A stretch of DNA of 64,000 bases from contig NC_072467.1 in NCBI RefSeq assembly GCF_027596085.1, positions 13,943,976 through 14,007,975 of the forward strand, given 5' to 3'. The DNA comes from Anoplopoma fimbria. Taxonomy: Eukaryota; Chordata; Actinopteri; Perciformes; Anoplopomatidae. Every line of letters begins with the position of its first letter. Position 1 is the stretch's first letter. Both the position numbers and the translations under genes were made by a program. Shown here one piece after another: positions 22,132-34,911 of the stretch. The notes under the pieces were generated by a model. It was not told the DNA's origin. It ran no database searches and saw only the letters and a program-made list of their open reading frames with translations.

Positions 22132-23718
22132 CAGTGGGGCAAAAAGTATTTAGTCAGCCACCAATTGTGCAAGTTCTCCCACTTAAAAAGATGAGAGAGG
22201 CCTGCAATTTTCATCATAGGTATACCTAAACTATGAGAGACAAAATGAGAATTTTTTTTCCTGAAAATCACATTGACTGATTTTTAAAGAATATATTTGC
22301 AAATTATGGTGGAAAATAAGTATTTGGTCAATAACAAAAGTTCATCTCAATACTTTGTTATATACCCTTTGTTGGCAATGACAGAGGTCAAACGTTTTCT
22401 GTAAGTCTTCATAAGCTTTTCACACACTGTTGCTGGTATTTTGGCCCATTCCTCCATGCAGATCTCCTCTAGAGCAGTGATGTTTTGGGGCTGTCGCTGG
22501 ACAACACGGACTTTCAACTCCCTCCACAGATTTTCTATGGGGTTGAGATCTGGAGACTGACTAGGCCACTCCAGGACCTTGAAATGCTTCTTACGAAGCC
22601 ACTCCTTCGTTGCCCGGGCGGTGTGTTTGGGATCATTGTCATGCTGAAAGACCCAGCCACGTTTCATCTTCAATGCCCTTGCTGATGGAAGGAGGTTTTC
22701 ACTCAAAATCTCACGATACATGGCCCCATTCATTCTTTCCTTTACACGGATCAGTCGTCCTGGTCCCCTTGCAGAAAAACAGCTCCAAAGCATGATGTTT
22801 CCACCCCCATGCTTCACAGTATGGTGTTCTTTGGATGCAACTCAGAATTCTTTCTCCTCCAAACACGACAAGTTGAGTTTTTACCAAAAAGTTCTATTTT
22901 GGTTTCATCTGACCATATGACATTCTCCCAATCCTCTTCTGGATCATCCAAATGCTCTCTAGCAAACTTCAGACGGGCCTGGCTTAAGCAGGGGGACACG
23001 TCTGGCACTGCAGGATTTGAGTCCCTGGCGGCGTAGTGTGTTACTGATGGTAGCCTTTGTTACTTTGGTCCCAGCTCTCTGCAGGTCATTCACTAGGTCC
23101 CCCCGTGTGGTTCTGAGATTTTTGTTCACCGTTCTTGTGATCATTTTGGCCCCACGGGGTGAGATCTTGCGTGGAGCCCCAGATCGAGGGAGATTATCAG
23201 TGGTCTTGTATGTCTTCCATTTTCTAATAATTGCTCCCACAGTTGATTTCTTCACACCAAGCTGCTTACCTATTGCAGATTCAGTCTTCCCAGCCTGGTG
23301 CAGGTCTACAATTTTGTTTCTGGTGTCCTTTGACAGCTCTTTGGTCTTGGCCATAGTGGAGTTTGGAGTGTGACTGTTAGAGGTTGTGGACAGGTGTCTT
23401 TTATACTGATAACAAGTTCAAACAGGTGCCATTAATACAGGTAACGAGTGGAGGACACAGGAGCCTCTTAAAGAAGTTACAGGTCTGTGAGAGCCAGAAA
23501 TCTTGCTTGTTTATAGGTGACCAAATACTTATTTTACCGAGGAATTTACCAATTAATTCATTAAAAATCCTACAATGTGATTTCCTGGATTCTCTTCCCC
23601 CCATTCTGTCTCTCATAGTTGAAGTGTACCTATGATGAAAATTACAGGCGTCTCTCATCTTTTTAAGTGGGAGAACTTGCACAATTGGTGGCTGACTAAA
23701 TACTTTTTTGTCCCACTG
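22132..23718 (-). mobile_element. Tc1-like DNA transposon nested in L2 tail
   Basis: A 1587-base element with long terminal inverted repeats: more than 90 bases nearly identical, both ends reading CAGTGGG-CAAAA..GTATTTAG. It is flanked by TA on both sides. The L2 copy at 10 kb has a single TA at this point (cattTAcattgaatg), so the insertion duplicated TA exactly as Tc1/mariner elements do. The transposase is on the minus strand and frameshifted. Confidence 0.95.
22347..23354 (-). pseudogene. Tc1-like transposase, two frameshifts
   Basis: It starts [19 protein letters not shown] with the paired helix-turn-helix DNA-binding domain ([15 protein letters not shown], then [20 protein letters not shown]). 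The DDE catalytic domain follows: IWSDETK (first Asp), HDNDPKHTA (second Asp) and DLNPIENLW (the Glu), ending [17 protein letters not shown]. The frame shifts near 22990 and returns near 22815. The first and last parts are in the same register, so the two indels sum to a multiple of three. No functional protein is expected, though the ends might still be mobilised by an active relative. Confidence 0.92.
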
Positions 23719-23996
23719 TACATTGAATGTGTTGTATCTCTGTTATGCTGTTCATTCTGTACACATGACATCTATTGCATTCTGTCCATCCTGGGAGAAG
23801 GATCCCTCCTGTCGTTCTCCCATAGGTTTCTTCCTTTTTTTCTCCCTGTTAAAGGGGTTTTTTAGGGGAGTTTTTCCTGTGCCGATGTGAGGGAAGGACA
23901 GAGGATGTCGCATGTGTACAGATTGTAAAGCCCTCTGAGGCAAATTTGTAATTTGTGATTCTGGGCTATACAAAATAAACTGAATTGAATTGAATT

Positions 23997-26900
23997 AACT
24001 CTCACTCCCAAATCGGTCCGCATTGTTGTGCAGACAAAAGAGCAAAACTGAATCCTATTTATAGTGTTCAAGCTCCGATTTCTGGGTGATATTTTGGTTA
24101 CAGGTGTTTTCACAGGTGTATTCTGGGTGCAGGTAATTAATAAATGAGTGTGGTATTTCAATGCTAGTGTTTAGCAACCAACTCACCAAAGCTTTTAGTT
24201 GTATGTAGTACCAGTTTTTGTGTTATACGTAAACAATGCCCAAATTTCAACAAAGCAACTCATTGCTTGATTTACATTTCACTTTATGGAAGTATTCACT
24301 TTTCACAGTGCAATTTTTTGCATGTCAGTCATTGCCTCAACTCAACATTACAATGATCTATCTAAACTTGCTCTGCTCAAAAAACACTATCAACAGAGAC
24401 AAACATGTCCAACAGTGTAAGAACATAACATATCCAGCTTTGAGTGTATGACCCTCATCCTACCAACATATTTAACATACGACAAGAAAGCATTGATCAA
24501 AACAAAAAAAGCAATGATACGATTGTAACAAATTGAATCTTAGTCACCTAAATATTCACCAACAGTCAAGATTATATTGCTAACCAGACTCCACCATGTA
24601 TGTCCCGGCTACAGATACACACCCTTGTTTCCCCCTAGGTCGCTGTCCTGACTGTCGTCAAAGTTGGCACACACACCGTTTTATCTGATCCACTTGAAAA
24701 TTATCCAATTCAAGTGATGAAGCAGGGGTATTTTCACTGAGGGCTGAGTTACGCCAAAGGCTATTTCAAGCAGTATCAACCGTGTCCTCTTGGCAATGGA
24801 CTGTGCAAATGAAAGAGGGCAAGGAGAACACTGAAGTTTAATGGGTTAAGAGGAACTATAAATTTGTTTTGGCTTTCCAAAACCAGATAACTAAACATGT
24901 TTATTGATATATCATGAATGCTTAGAATGAATAAATGAAAAGCTCACATATATATGAATATCTTTATTTGCAAATCTTATGGTTCTCACTAGGCAACCTA
25001 TCCTATATTGAAACTAAACGGTAGCGCTAAAAAGGTCTCCAACGTTGAGTAACACATGCACTTTGGGGAGAAACATCGTTGCCCAGCAACCAAGTTACCC
25101 TCAACTGAGTTCACTGGAAGGAATATTTTTTGCTGCTGGGTAACTTTAGCCTACTGAGAAGCATCAAGAACTATTGGAAACCACCAGGACAAAAATCTTT
25201 CAGAAGTTGTCGCATTTTGTTGTTGTTTTGGGATGGAACTTCCTTTTATCCTCGCACTAATGGTCTCTGGATCTACCTCCAGATTAACGCGTCATTAATC
25301 TCAATTTCGGACTGACATTTATGACCCAGACCTGTACCTGTTGAGTCCAACTTTGAGCTGCTGGCAATGTGAGACAGGAACAGAGCATGGCTCACATACC
25401 AAGATGATGTTCTGTTAAGCCTTGAAGATTGCAAGTATGTTTCAGTATGACTCTCTCTATCTCCACTCGCCCACATGCTCGGACTACTTAAAACGCAAAC
25501 ACCACTGGCTGCAATTATGGCTACAGTTGTGTATATAAAGTATTTTAAAAAACTTCATGGCACAAAAATGAAATATTCTGTTAAATCAGGGTACTACGAA
25601 AACTGGTAAGGTAAAAAAATAAAAGGTTTGCCTACCTGAAAGAGGTTAATGCACGCAAAGAGCACACCCGCATTCACACCTGCATTCACCCTCCTAACAG
25701 CGTGCATGAAATTAAATACAGTCACCATCTAAGAAGTAAAAGTATGTTTTAAGTTACTTCTTAAAAGCACTGATGGTCCAAGATAAGAAGGAGAAAATGT
25801 AGGGAAGGGGTGCCATAAATATGGTTCAGCTAACATTTACCTTTTTCTTTAAAACACAAGCAGGGCAAGCCCATGAGTTTCCAGTAGTTTCAGCAGTGAG
25901 GTATGGGGACAGATCAGGCAGTATTTATTAGACAACTAGACCAATTTGAATTAGGGCGATGATTCATGTTAGTGATTTATCATCTTTCAAAGGAATTGTA
26001 CTGTGAGGAAATCTTATATTGTCCTGATACAAATTTATGTTGGTCTAATTTACAATAACAAGCACATACTTAAATTTCAGGTGTGAAATATTTTAAGGGA
26101 TTATCATTTGAAGATTGCAGTTTTGTTTTTACATCACACTTTAAATTGCCACTCAGTTCAATGCCATTAACAAACGTGAATTCATGGAAATACTTATTTA
26201 TTTCTGAAACTGCAATGCTTATTTTGAATTAAAGTTCTTAATACTCAGTCATTTTCATTTATAGTATTTCATTCGCAAGAGTATGCAAAAATAGGCTTTA
26301 CCATGTTGTTATTTCATTTAGACTATTTATATAATGAGCCAGAAAACATGCTTTATGGCAAGGTAAATTGTTATCTAGATATGAAATTACCTAAATTGAG
26401 AAAGAAGATTTTTGGTCACCATGTCCTAATTTTAGTTGCTTTTCTGTTTTTAATTGCTTGTCACAGCGTTCAACAAGTTGAAGGTGAGATGAAAACATCT
26501 GAGTAGTGTCAAAGAGCAGTTGTTCAGGTCTGTCACTTCTTATAGTTACTTGGCTTTAAGTAGGGTGTCATTAGCAAAGCAAGGCAACATGTATTTGTGA
26601 GGACTATGGCCTGAATGGAGCATTTAAATGGAGAGGATAACTTGCACTTTTAAGGTGAACATTGAAGGGCCCCACGTGTCATGAAGATAAGATAAGATGC
26701 GATTACATTTTTGACATGTTATTTATATGATATAGTAAAGCAAAAGCAGGGTATAGCTGAGCCAAAGATTCAGCTTCTCGATAAGAATAATTCGGTCTAC
26801 TGTATTACAAGCTGTACTGAGTTCTCAAAGGTATCAGCTGCCGGTGTCCCACTCTCTATCATTTTGATATTGATACGTGGTTGTGCACTGCTTCCTCGGC

Positions 26901-27043
26901 TCCGGGGTGTTAGGGAACTCACCCCGCAGTTCTGTAGTGTCAAAATGTCAGTAGAAGGCAGGAAATAAATTTGTGTGCTGCAGCTGGCTACATTGATACA
27001 TGGAACACTGGCATAACCTTTATTCCTAATATATGGACAGAAG
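23997..27043. other. Gene-free stretch
   Basis: No exon or recognised element that I can support. A 67-codon frame at 26303 with a hydrophobic C-terminal segment has no splice or family support. Confidence 0.4.
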
Positions 27044-27200
27044 CAGAGGTGGAAGAAGTATTCAGATTTGTTACTTTAACAAGTAACAAATAATAATATG
27101 TCAGTGTAAAAATACTGCACTACAAGTAAGTGTCCTGCTTGTAGGTGGTCAAGGTGGAGCTAATGGAGTTGGCTAATTACTTTTGAACTGGATGCTTACC
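27044..27200 (+). mobile_element. hAT-like repeat fragment, 'GTACTCAAGTA' family
   Basis: Begins agaggtggaagaagtattca and contains gtaaaaatactgcactacaa and gtaagtgtcctgctt, the 5' landmarks of the same family as 3072 and 35806. Truncated. Confidence 0.55.
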
Positions 27201-28034
27201 TCGTTTAATGCCATCCAGTGTGTCTGGGCTGTCAGTAGCCAATGAAAAGAGATGGTTTATGACTTAACGAGGATCCGGATGCTCTTAAGGGTTTGGATTC
27301 CCCCTTTTAAACAAAGGAAGAACAAAATCAGATTTTCAAAAATTTGGGGATTTCGTTGTTTACTCTGCAGATTTAAAGTATTTGAAGAGGCTATTCAATA
27401 AAATCAACTGCCGATTTTAAAAGGTAGGGGTGAATAAGATCCGTCTCATTTGCCTTGCAGTACTTAATTTACTTTCTGTACAATGAAAGGTAAATAGCTA
27501 AATGGAAGATCACAATTCATAGGAACATCAGGACAGGGTTTCACAGGTGCAAAGCAGGATGAATCAAACATAGAGCCAAAAGATATTAAGGGCTTGTCAA
27601 AACAATTGTACATATCAAATGTGTCATGAGCAGCAACACAGTCCTTTGTAATGCAGGTAGTTAAGGGATTTAGAGATACTACTCACGGAAAGAGATTTAA
27701 TGGCTTTCCCTTTAGGGTCATTCCCAAAGACTGGGCTTGGACCCAAAGATGGGTCGGAGGTGATATTATTAGGGTCGGAAAATGAAATTCGAAATTTCTT
27801 CCATAGGGTTTTATTTAACATATGTACGTGCAGTACAGCTTTGAGACACATGAGGAAGCACGAATGGTCGTATTGGTATACTTATAACATTGAATCCAAT
27901 AGGAAAGGCTAGCGTTCATTCGGTTTGTTTAACCAATGAGAGGTAAAAAAAACAAGAACCTGTTATTTCCGCCTAAATGCATTGATTTGGTATCATTTTG
28001 TATATGTTTTCAAAAAACACATTCATAAAACAAA
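27201..28034. other. Gene-free stretch
   Basis: Nothing supported here. Overlapping short open frames at 27624-27912 are uninformative. Confidence 0.4.
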
Positions 28035-28698
28035 AGCTGTGTCCCAATCCAGCGGCTGCATCCTTCGGAGGGTGCATTTGTAGACCGATTACGTCACAGC
28101 GGCCGCAACAGGGCTGTCCTATTTCGTCGACTCCTTCTAATGCGGCCGACAAATGCAGCCTACTTTTCCCAGATTCGGAGGATACAACTGATGGATCCTT
28201 CACGGCCCAACATATCCCAAGATGCATTGCGTGCCGGTGAAGTTGTTTTGTTTTTTTAATCGACATGGCGACTAGTGGACCAGCAACGGGAGAATTCCCA
28301 TTTAAATGTAATTATTGGGTTTTAACTCAAGTGAATATTTACAGATACAAGTGTTAAAACTAAAAACAAGGGACCTGATCAGATCACACGTGACGCTATT
28401 AACTAACCAGCTGATGCTACCGAGAGCCGCTGCGCTATTTACAGCAGCTCGTCTATTTTAATATTTTAACTTTTTTATACTTTTTTATGACAACCGCAGC
28501 TGGTCGCTCGGAGACGGGAGCGGCAAAAGGGTGGGGGCGCTAAAAGCTGGTGACGTAAATAGGAAATCATTTGTGGACCAGACGTCTCATTTCGGGGACC
28601 GCTCGGTCCAGCCTTCACGGTATTCAAAGGACCCGGCTGACGTAGACCGTGAAGGCTGCGTCCTCCGAAGGCTGCAGCCGCTGGATTGGGACACAGCT
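28035..28698. mobile_element. Terminal-inverted-repeat element (non-autonomous)
   Basis: A 664-base element whose outer 37 bases are inverted copies with one mismatch: agctgtgtcccaatccagcg at the left and its complement at the right. The inside is GC-richer than its surroundings and has no transposase. Flanks show at most a short aaa on each side, so the superfamily is not settled. Confidence 0.85.
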
Positions 28699-29789
28699 AA
28701 AGTTTTGAATTACCAAACGTATACCTCTTCAAATGGATGATTTATCTGTTCAAGATTATATAAGATGATGCGGAAATGGTTGTAAAAATGTTCAGGAATG
28801 TTCATGCCTGGAAGAAGAGTTTGGGAAACACTGATTTAAACAATAAAAACTCAGACTTTGCAAGTTCTGATTAAAGAGCATTTGTTTCTCAGTTGTCTAG
28901 GACCTCAAACTTGCCTTAGCCCAAGCAAAGGCAGGAATGATGTCCCAAAGGTCAGAGAAAAAAAACCAACAGTTATCCCTCCTAAACTAGAACTGTTAAA
29001 AACATTTTTACAAATTATTTCAGTTAAAACATTGATCCGTCCTGTCACAGTGTGGTGCAGAGTGAGATGAGCAGCAGCTTTGTATTTGGACCACCCGGAC
29101 ACCCTTGCATGATTCTCATGCTAACGTTGACACCGGTTTTATTCCTGCTACAAATATACATGAAGTGAAAATCCTGCTCTACCTCTCCAAGTGTCATACT
29201 CAGCGAGTCATGCGGAAGTGACAGAAATGGAGATCAAAGCTAGAACACTGTAATGATAGTGTTGCTTAATCTGGTCTTTAAGCTCAGGCAGTGAGTGTAT
29301 GGACAGTGGAGCTACTCCAACAATGACTTCCATGTCAGGCTATGAATATAATGAGGCTATGAATATTATCCTCAACTGCTCTAATGGACATGCCCAGTCA
29401 AAGACTGGGGTTGAATTTTTCAACATTTACACTAGAATTTTAATTAAAGGCATTAAGCTTCTCCTTTTTTAGACAAGTAACAAATTATATCTGTATTGCT
29501 AATTTGACTCTGGATGTGGTTACTATCAATACATTAGGTTCTATACAAATGTAATCAATCTGATCTACAAAGTATTTTTTTGTCTCAAATTTAAGTGATA
29601 ACATTTGGTATGCTGTTTGCTTGCTGCAGAGTCAGCAATCAGAAAGAACATGTGCAACACTGAATCCAGCTCTTTTGGTCTTTTCAGACCAAAAGCGAAT
29701 AATTTGTGCGAATAAATCACACAGCTATTAAAAGAAATCCAAACCCATCTATCTCAATGAGCCTATCTACACCAAATCTAAAACTTTAA
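28699..29789. other. Gene-free stretch
   Basis: No supported exon or recognised repeat. Confidence 0.4.
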
Positions 29790-30334
29790 ACAGGCCCTAT
29801 TATGCTATTTCTATCTCAAGTTACAGTTACAACATGTTTACATGTGTTAATGCTGATAATCCACCCTGTTTTTCTCATCCTGGCTGTCCTGCAGCACCTC
29901 TTCTCAACCTCTCTCTGAAAGGCTCCGTTGTAGCGCTAGCTCCTCCCTCCAGAAAGCAAAGTCTGCTCTGATTGGTCAGCTAGCCCGCTCTGTTGTGATA
30001 GCTAGCCCGCTCTGTTGTGATTGGTCAATGTTTCACATTTCAAAAAACTCTTCCTCCGGAGCTTCAGCTCCGTCTGTCTCTTTTGTTGTTTGAGGGCCAA
30101 ACTAGCTGGAAAGCGTTTTACATCACTTCCGTAACATTATGACCTCATAAAGTTACGGAAGTGAATTCAATGGAGCCGTTTCAGGCAGCTCAGGAGCAGT
30201 GATTCTGAGGGGGAGGGTAACTCCTTTTAGGCGTGGACTTCAGGTTTTACACTCTACGGACCTTTTACATGTACAAAAATATATATAACACACTAAAAGA
30301 GAGGGGAAAAGTGGAAAAGTATAATAGGGCCACT
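29790..30334. mobile_element. TTAA-flanked MITE, copy 1
   Basis: A 545-base element beginning acaggccctattatgct and ending ataatagggccact, with TTAA directly outside both ends (29786-29789, 30335-30338). It aligns along its length with copy 2 at 42902-43448. TTAA flanks suggest a piggyBac-type mobiliser. It has an internal duplicated ctagcccgctctgttgtga, and inverted gttacggaagtga/tcacttccgtaac segments around 30125-30165. No coding capacity. Confidence 0.8.
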
Positions 30335-32715
30335 TTAAAACTGGGACTTCAATGATCTGTTCATACCGTCGCACAAAAATATGGATATTGCTTGACTGAT
30401 CCATTTGGTCTCATAGCATAGTGCATAGTGGGAACATAAAGACATAATTTGGGGAAGTATAGCAGTTATATTGGCTTGCGATGGTGAGTTGTCGACAAAG
30501 GATCGAGTAAACATGCTTTGTTTTCAAGGTAACATATTGAGAAACATTTATTTCCACATGAATAAGCCGACATATATCAGACATTATACGTGTCAAATAT
30601 TACATGTCCTCAATGTGAAAATATACTATGAAACCTGACCAAATAGGATAAGTAATTGCATAACATTAGTTAGGCCTTGACATCATATATATTCGAGAAA
30701 TCCAACAAGCCCCGGTTTTATAAGCTAACAATTATAAACTAACCATTGAGTCTTATATTAAGGGCCATGCATCACATATAATAAACACATCTATATATGT
30801 ACACTATATTCAGTCAAGTCATGAATTATGAAAACCGATGCAAAGAAGCTCAGCAATTACACTAGTTAAAATAACATGCTTTTTTTGGAAATGCGGCCAC
30901 ATAGTAACTTTTTCGAACAGTATTGCAAACGTGGAATAACGAGCCTGTCTGCAGTCTGTAGAATTGAGTGTGGGTTTATTATAGTAAAAACAATGACAAT
31001 GATGATTGTGTGACGGTGCTAAAGAACAGAACGCTAATATACGTATTGGCTTTGGTGTGAGAGGTTTGTACTCGAAAAACTCTAAAACAAATATGACACA
31101 TTTTCGTTTTTGTGTGAGGGCCTTTAAACTGACACACACACTTCTACATTTTGATGTTTTTTGTCTCCACAATTTCCACTATCAGCTGCTTTTCAGTGAT
31201 TACAAGAGCAATTGTCACTTCAATTCCTTTCACCTTATTACTCAATTGACAGTTCAACTGCTTTCAGTGCTTACATACCAATGCTTTTGTCTGTCAGATC
31301 CTAAATCTAAACTAAGAGGTCAGTTTAGCTGCTCTAAAACTCTACTCTTCAACTGAGATTTTGTAATGGGTCACTGAAGCTCCAATGTAAGATTATTATT
31401 TTAAAAGCTTTTTCATTTAGATTGTGTGATGGATATTCTTCTGCCTGGTGAACATGAACAATGTTTAACTATTATGTCCCAGTGAGGTGTAGGGGAAATG
31501 GAAACAACAGAAAAACAGATGTACTCAGGAGTAAGTTGCCATTTATTGTCAGTGATAACATTTACAGATTTTACCACATGCACTAAAGGTTTACAAATGA
31601 ATCAACTGAGGTGAGCGAACAAAATAATAAGGGCTCCACATGATGCCAAATCAATAAAACAAATAAAACACAAACTCTATGTTGAATTAATCTTAAGATC
31701 ACAGCCATCTAGCTAGAAAATTCCAGAAATAAAAGGTAAAAACAGAGCATTTCTACTTTAACCTCTTGCTAAACACAGAATACAAACGTGGCAGCCAAAC
31801 CGTTAACCTAGTGGTGCCATTTAACACATGACTACATGTGGGTTCAAGCTTAAATATGTAAACGAAGAACTAAACCCTACCTAGTCCAAAAGCTGCTATA
31901 CAAGTGCATCTACAAGTAAATAATTCAGACACGTTCAAACTCAAAGTTAACGACAAGGTCAGCTATACAGCGAGCCTAGGGAACGTCGATCCAAAGAAGC
32001 ACACCAGCGTGTTGTCTGGGAGCACGAGATAAGATTGAAATGATAACAAAAGAGAAATTTGCATTGTTTATTATGTTGAAAAAAATATAGTCTACCAGAG
32101 TATCTCTAATACAACTGTCAGAGCTTTAACATCATTATTTCTGACATTAAAATCAACATGAGCAAAATGTATTTCATGTACAGTATATGTCTTGACACCC
32201 CTTCTGCTGAGCTCTACACAACTTGTCTGTCATTTTCTTTTTCATTGATTGGCCTGTGGCAGCGTAGTCAGGTAGAAGTACTAACTTTTCTATAAATAGA
32301 CTCAGCAGAGCCCCAAGTAGTGCAAGAGAACATTGGTCAAAGACCAGATGCACTGTCAGGACACCAGCTTTAGATCTATCGGGGACATCGACATGATGAC
32401 AAAGATAGAGGAGGTTTTGGTTACATGTGGAATATTTGCAGCACAGACACATTTGGAACATGGGCTGTATACACACACACTGTAGTGACTTGGTACCGCC
32501 TGAAAAGCTAGAAATGCTTGCAGAGGTTATTATCATTGTAGTGTTTTGGGGGAACACATACATTCATGCGTGCAACACATTTATTTATTTGTCTCAGTTG
32601 GTTCAACTGCTGTACAACATATGTAGCAAACCAAGCACATGGGAAGACTTATAAATAGCACGTCGTTATTATGCATTTTAAGCTTTCAGCATGTCATTTA
32701 GCATCACCTAGTTAA
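30335..32715. other. Gene-free stretch
   Basis: Unique-looking AT-rich sequence. Overlapping frames on both strands at 30819-31356 and 32174-32654 show no family motifs, so I do not call genes. Confidence 0.4.
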
Positions 32716-32895
32716 CGGATATGTTTTGGCAACAAAATTTGGGGACAAAATTTGGACAAAATTTGGTTTAAGCAACAAAATAACACTGACAGACACTAAT
32801 AAGTTTGAGCAACAAAACTAAGATGACGCTACAGGTTTAGGCAACAAAACTTGGGGACAGCCCAATTAGTTTCAAGCAACAAAACTACAGTGACC
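32716..32895 (+). repeat. Degenerate tandem 'ggcaacaaaa' repeat
   Basis: Units such as tttaggcaacaaaactt and tttgagcaacaaaacta repeat about every 50 bases. It belongs to a family also seen at 46490, 51048, 54966 and 60100. Confidence 0.6.
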
Positions 32896-33261
32896 GTCAC
32901 CTGTTCAGGGCGTAGCATAGTGACACAAATGCCTTTACATCAAATGACAGCAAAGAAATGGTGTTCTCATGCATGCAAAATTACTTACAAATTGTCGTGT
33001 CATTCATGCGCCAACTGGCAAGAGTGGGGCCAATATGTTCGGTATTTTAACTCCATTACTCAGCATGTTCTTCATATATATCTCTTCACAGCCGCAAGTC
33101 AACTCTGTCAGCGTCATTGCTAGGTAATGGATCCATGTTGATCCATGGCTGAGCTGCGGACGTGTCAGTGTAGCAGCATTGTCTGGATGTATCTCCTGAC
33201 AATTACTCAAGTTCTCTGCATAGTTACTCTGTTGTGTGGCAGCCAGGACTGACTGACCCAC

Positions 33262-33358
<97 letters not shown>
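33262..33358 (+). repeat. (TG)n microsatellite
   Basis: About 48 units, almost uninterrupted. Confidence 0.98.
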
Positions 33359-33360
<2 letters not shown>

Positions 33361-34700
33361 AGCAAGTGTGTATATACATTACAATATATTGCTATCTAGT
33401 TAGCAAGAGGGGCAGCAGACACAAACAGTTCCCACAGGGAGGTTTTGGTTAATGCTGTTGTCAGTTGGGCCAATCAGCGATAATTAAATTGTATTGTACA
33501 GTGGACAAGGACCTGTCTTCCTGGGACTGTCTTTCAGTACTTTATTGCAAGGCACTTGTCGAGTCAATGGCACAACCTTCCTGCACCTGCGGAGAAACAG
33601 TTATGAGAGTTTTATCTTTTTGTAATACTAGTACACTCTCTCATTGTTCTGGACTTTAACCACAAAGAGCAGTCATGAAGGGAAACCAGCTGATGCCAGC
33701 CCTGCAAAAAAGCCAGACCCACCCTGACTGTTCCACCTCTTTTTTAAATAGCTGAAAGCTAAAAACTTAACACACATTGGAGCCATGTTCTTCTGATTTA
33801 AAGGCAGGTGGCAGCAGATTACAGTGAAATGAGCAAATCCATCTTGTTAGGCTTCAAATTAAATGAGCCAGTGCACATTCCTGTGAGTAGCTACTGGCAG
33901 CTATGGGCGTGGCTTAGTAGTGTGTGTGACGCAACGCTGAGAGGCAACTGTTTCTTCTAAGCAACAATGGCGGCTCCCGAAGAGGTTAACGTAGATGCTG
34001 CCATTGCATCGCTTATATCAGAACTCTAGAGCAAAGAATGCCACTAAAGGCTTTTTTCCATGTAAGAGATGTTTTTCGCTCATATATCGATTGGCTTATG
34101 TAAGAGTTTGATTGACAGTTGGTTCATCCAATCACCTGCCGTGAAATTTTTCTTTTACAGGGCCTGCCCTTTTTAAAAAAAAGGTTAAAATGACGGCTTC
34201 TCCGATGGGTCTGTGTCACAAACCATCCGACAGGGTCAGGTTATGAGTTCTTTCAGCTTTGAGTAAATATTGTCCATAAAAGACGGCTGAAGATAAAAGG
34301 AAATGCCATGTTTTGTGGGACTTGTGTGCATATAGTGCACATAATTCATCGTCACTTTGGATTTCAGACTATTTATGTTGTGCCGCTGGTGTGCGCAGAG
34401 CAACATTAGAACTCCTGGAATCCCTTTAAAGACAAATGAGAACACACACGCACACACACTGGCTTGAGCTTGATGGCTTTCACAGCAGGTTGTCAGTAGG
34501 AAACAGCGGAGCCCCTAGCCCACTCTGTTGACAGGGGTGATTTACACGCACCCCCAGCTCTCCGTTCACTTTATACCACCCACACATTGACAGGAGCTAT
34601 AACTTCACCCCACCTACACTCTGGTACACACAGAAACCCGCCCTGCAGGACTGTTTGACATTTGGGCTCCTGACCAATGGGCGGGCAAAAGGCACAAGGG
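33359..34700. other. Gene-free stretch upstream of the candidate promoter
   Basis: No supported exon. Sequence is mixed and without clear repeats. Confidence 0.4.
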
Positions 34701-34726
34701 CATTTTTTAAAGCCTGGCCAGGTGCT

Positions 34727-34732
34727 TATAAG
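34727..34732 (+). promoter_or_regulatory. TATA box candidate
   Basis: TATAAG in the context gcttataagtgcgg, 97 bases upstream of the ATG at 34830. A start of transcription about 30 bases downstream, in the cacacacgctctccc pyrimidine-rich run, would give a short 5' leader of about 70 bases. Confidence 0.45.
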
Positions 34733-34829
34733 TGCGGATTGCACACACGCTCTCCCTCCAGTTTGCCCTGGGGTTTTCTCCACATAGACAAACAGATACC
34801 TGCAGAAAAAACAAGCAGGAACAGTCACA

Positions 34830-34911
34830 ATGTTTGGTTACGGCCGAAAAAATTTCACCTGGAATGGAACACTGAGAGAGCTGGAGGGCAGCTGCCCATC
34901 CTACTTCACAG
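34830..34911 (+). CDS. Candidate first coding exon, possibly of agbl1
   Basis: ATG with A at -3 (gtcacaATG), then MFGYGRKNFTWNGTL and RELEGSCPSYFT, ending in phase 1 at a GTAGGC donor. A TATA-like box lies 97 bases upstream. If spliced to 44907 the frame reads through as ERGRPS into the agbl1 ATG codon without a stop, giving a 33-residue N-terminal extension. The phase match has a one-in-three chance of being accidental and the intron would be 10 kb. It may instead start an unrelated gene whose other exons I did not find. Confidence 0.4.

Larger units (their letters stand above)
17529..23996 (+). mobile_element. L2-clade LINE, near full length, with nested SINE and Tc1
   Basis: Non-LTR retrotransposon of the L2 (Maui-like) group. 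It has an SGNH-hydrolase reading frame, then an apurinic-type endonuclease, then a reverse transcriptase, then an ~860-base repetitive 3' tail ending in (GAATT)n. The left border is uncertain because I have no second copy covering the 5' end. The tail is interrupted by a SINE (21570-21784) and a Tc1-like element (22132-23718). Removing both leaves a tail as long as the copy at 9791-10645. The element is dead: frame loss at about 19803, stop at 20111. Confidence 0.9.

Noticed and set aside
23017..23373. 118-codon plus-strand frame
   Set aside because: Antisense shadow of the Tc1 transposase coding strand.
26303..26506. Small membrane-protein frame
   Set aside because: No splice signals, no start context and no recognisable family. 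One hydrophobic stretch in 67 codons is not enough.
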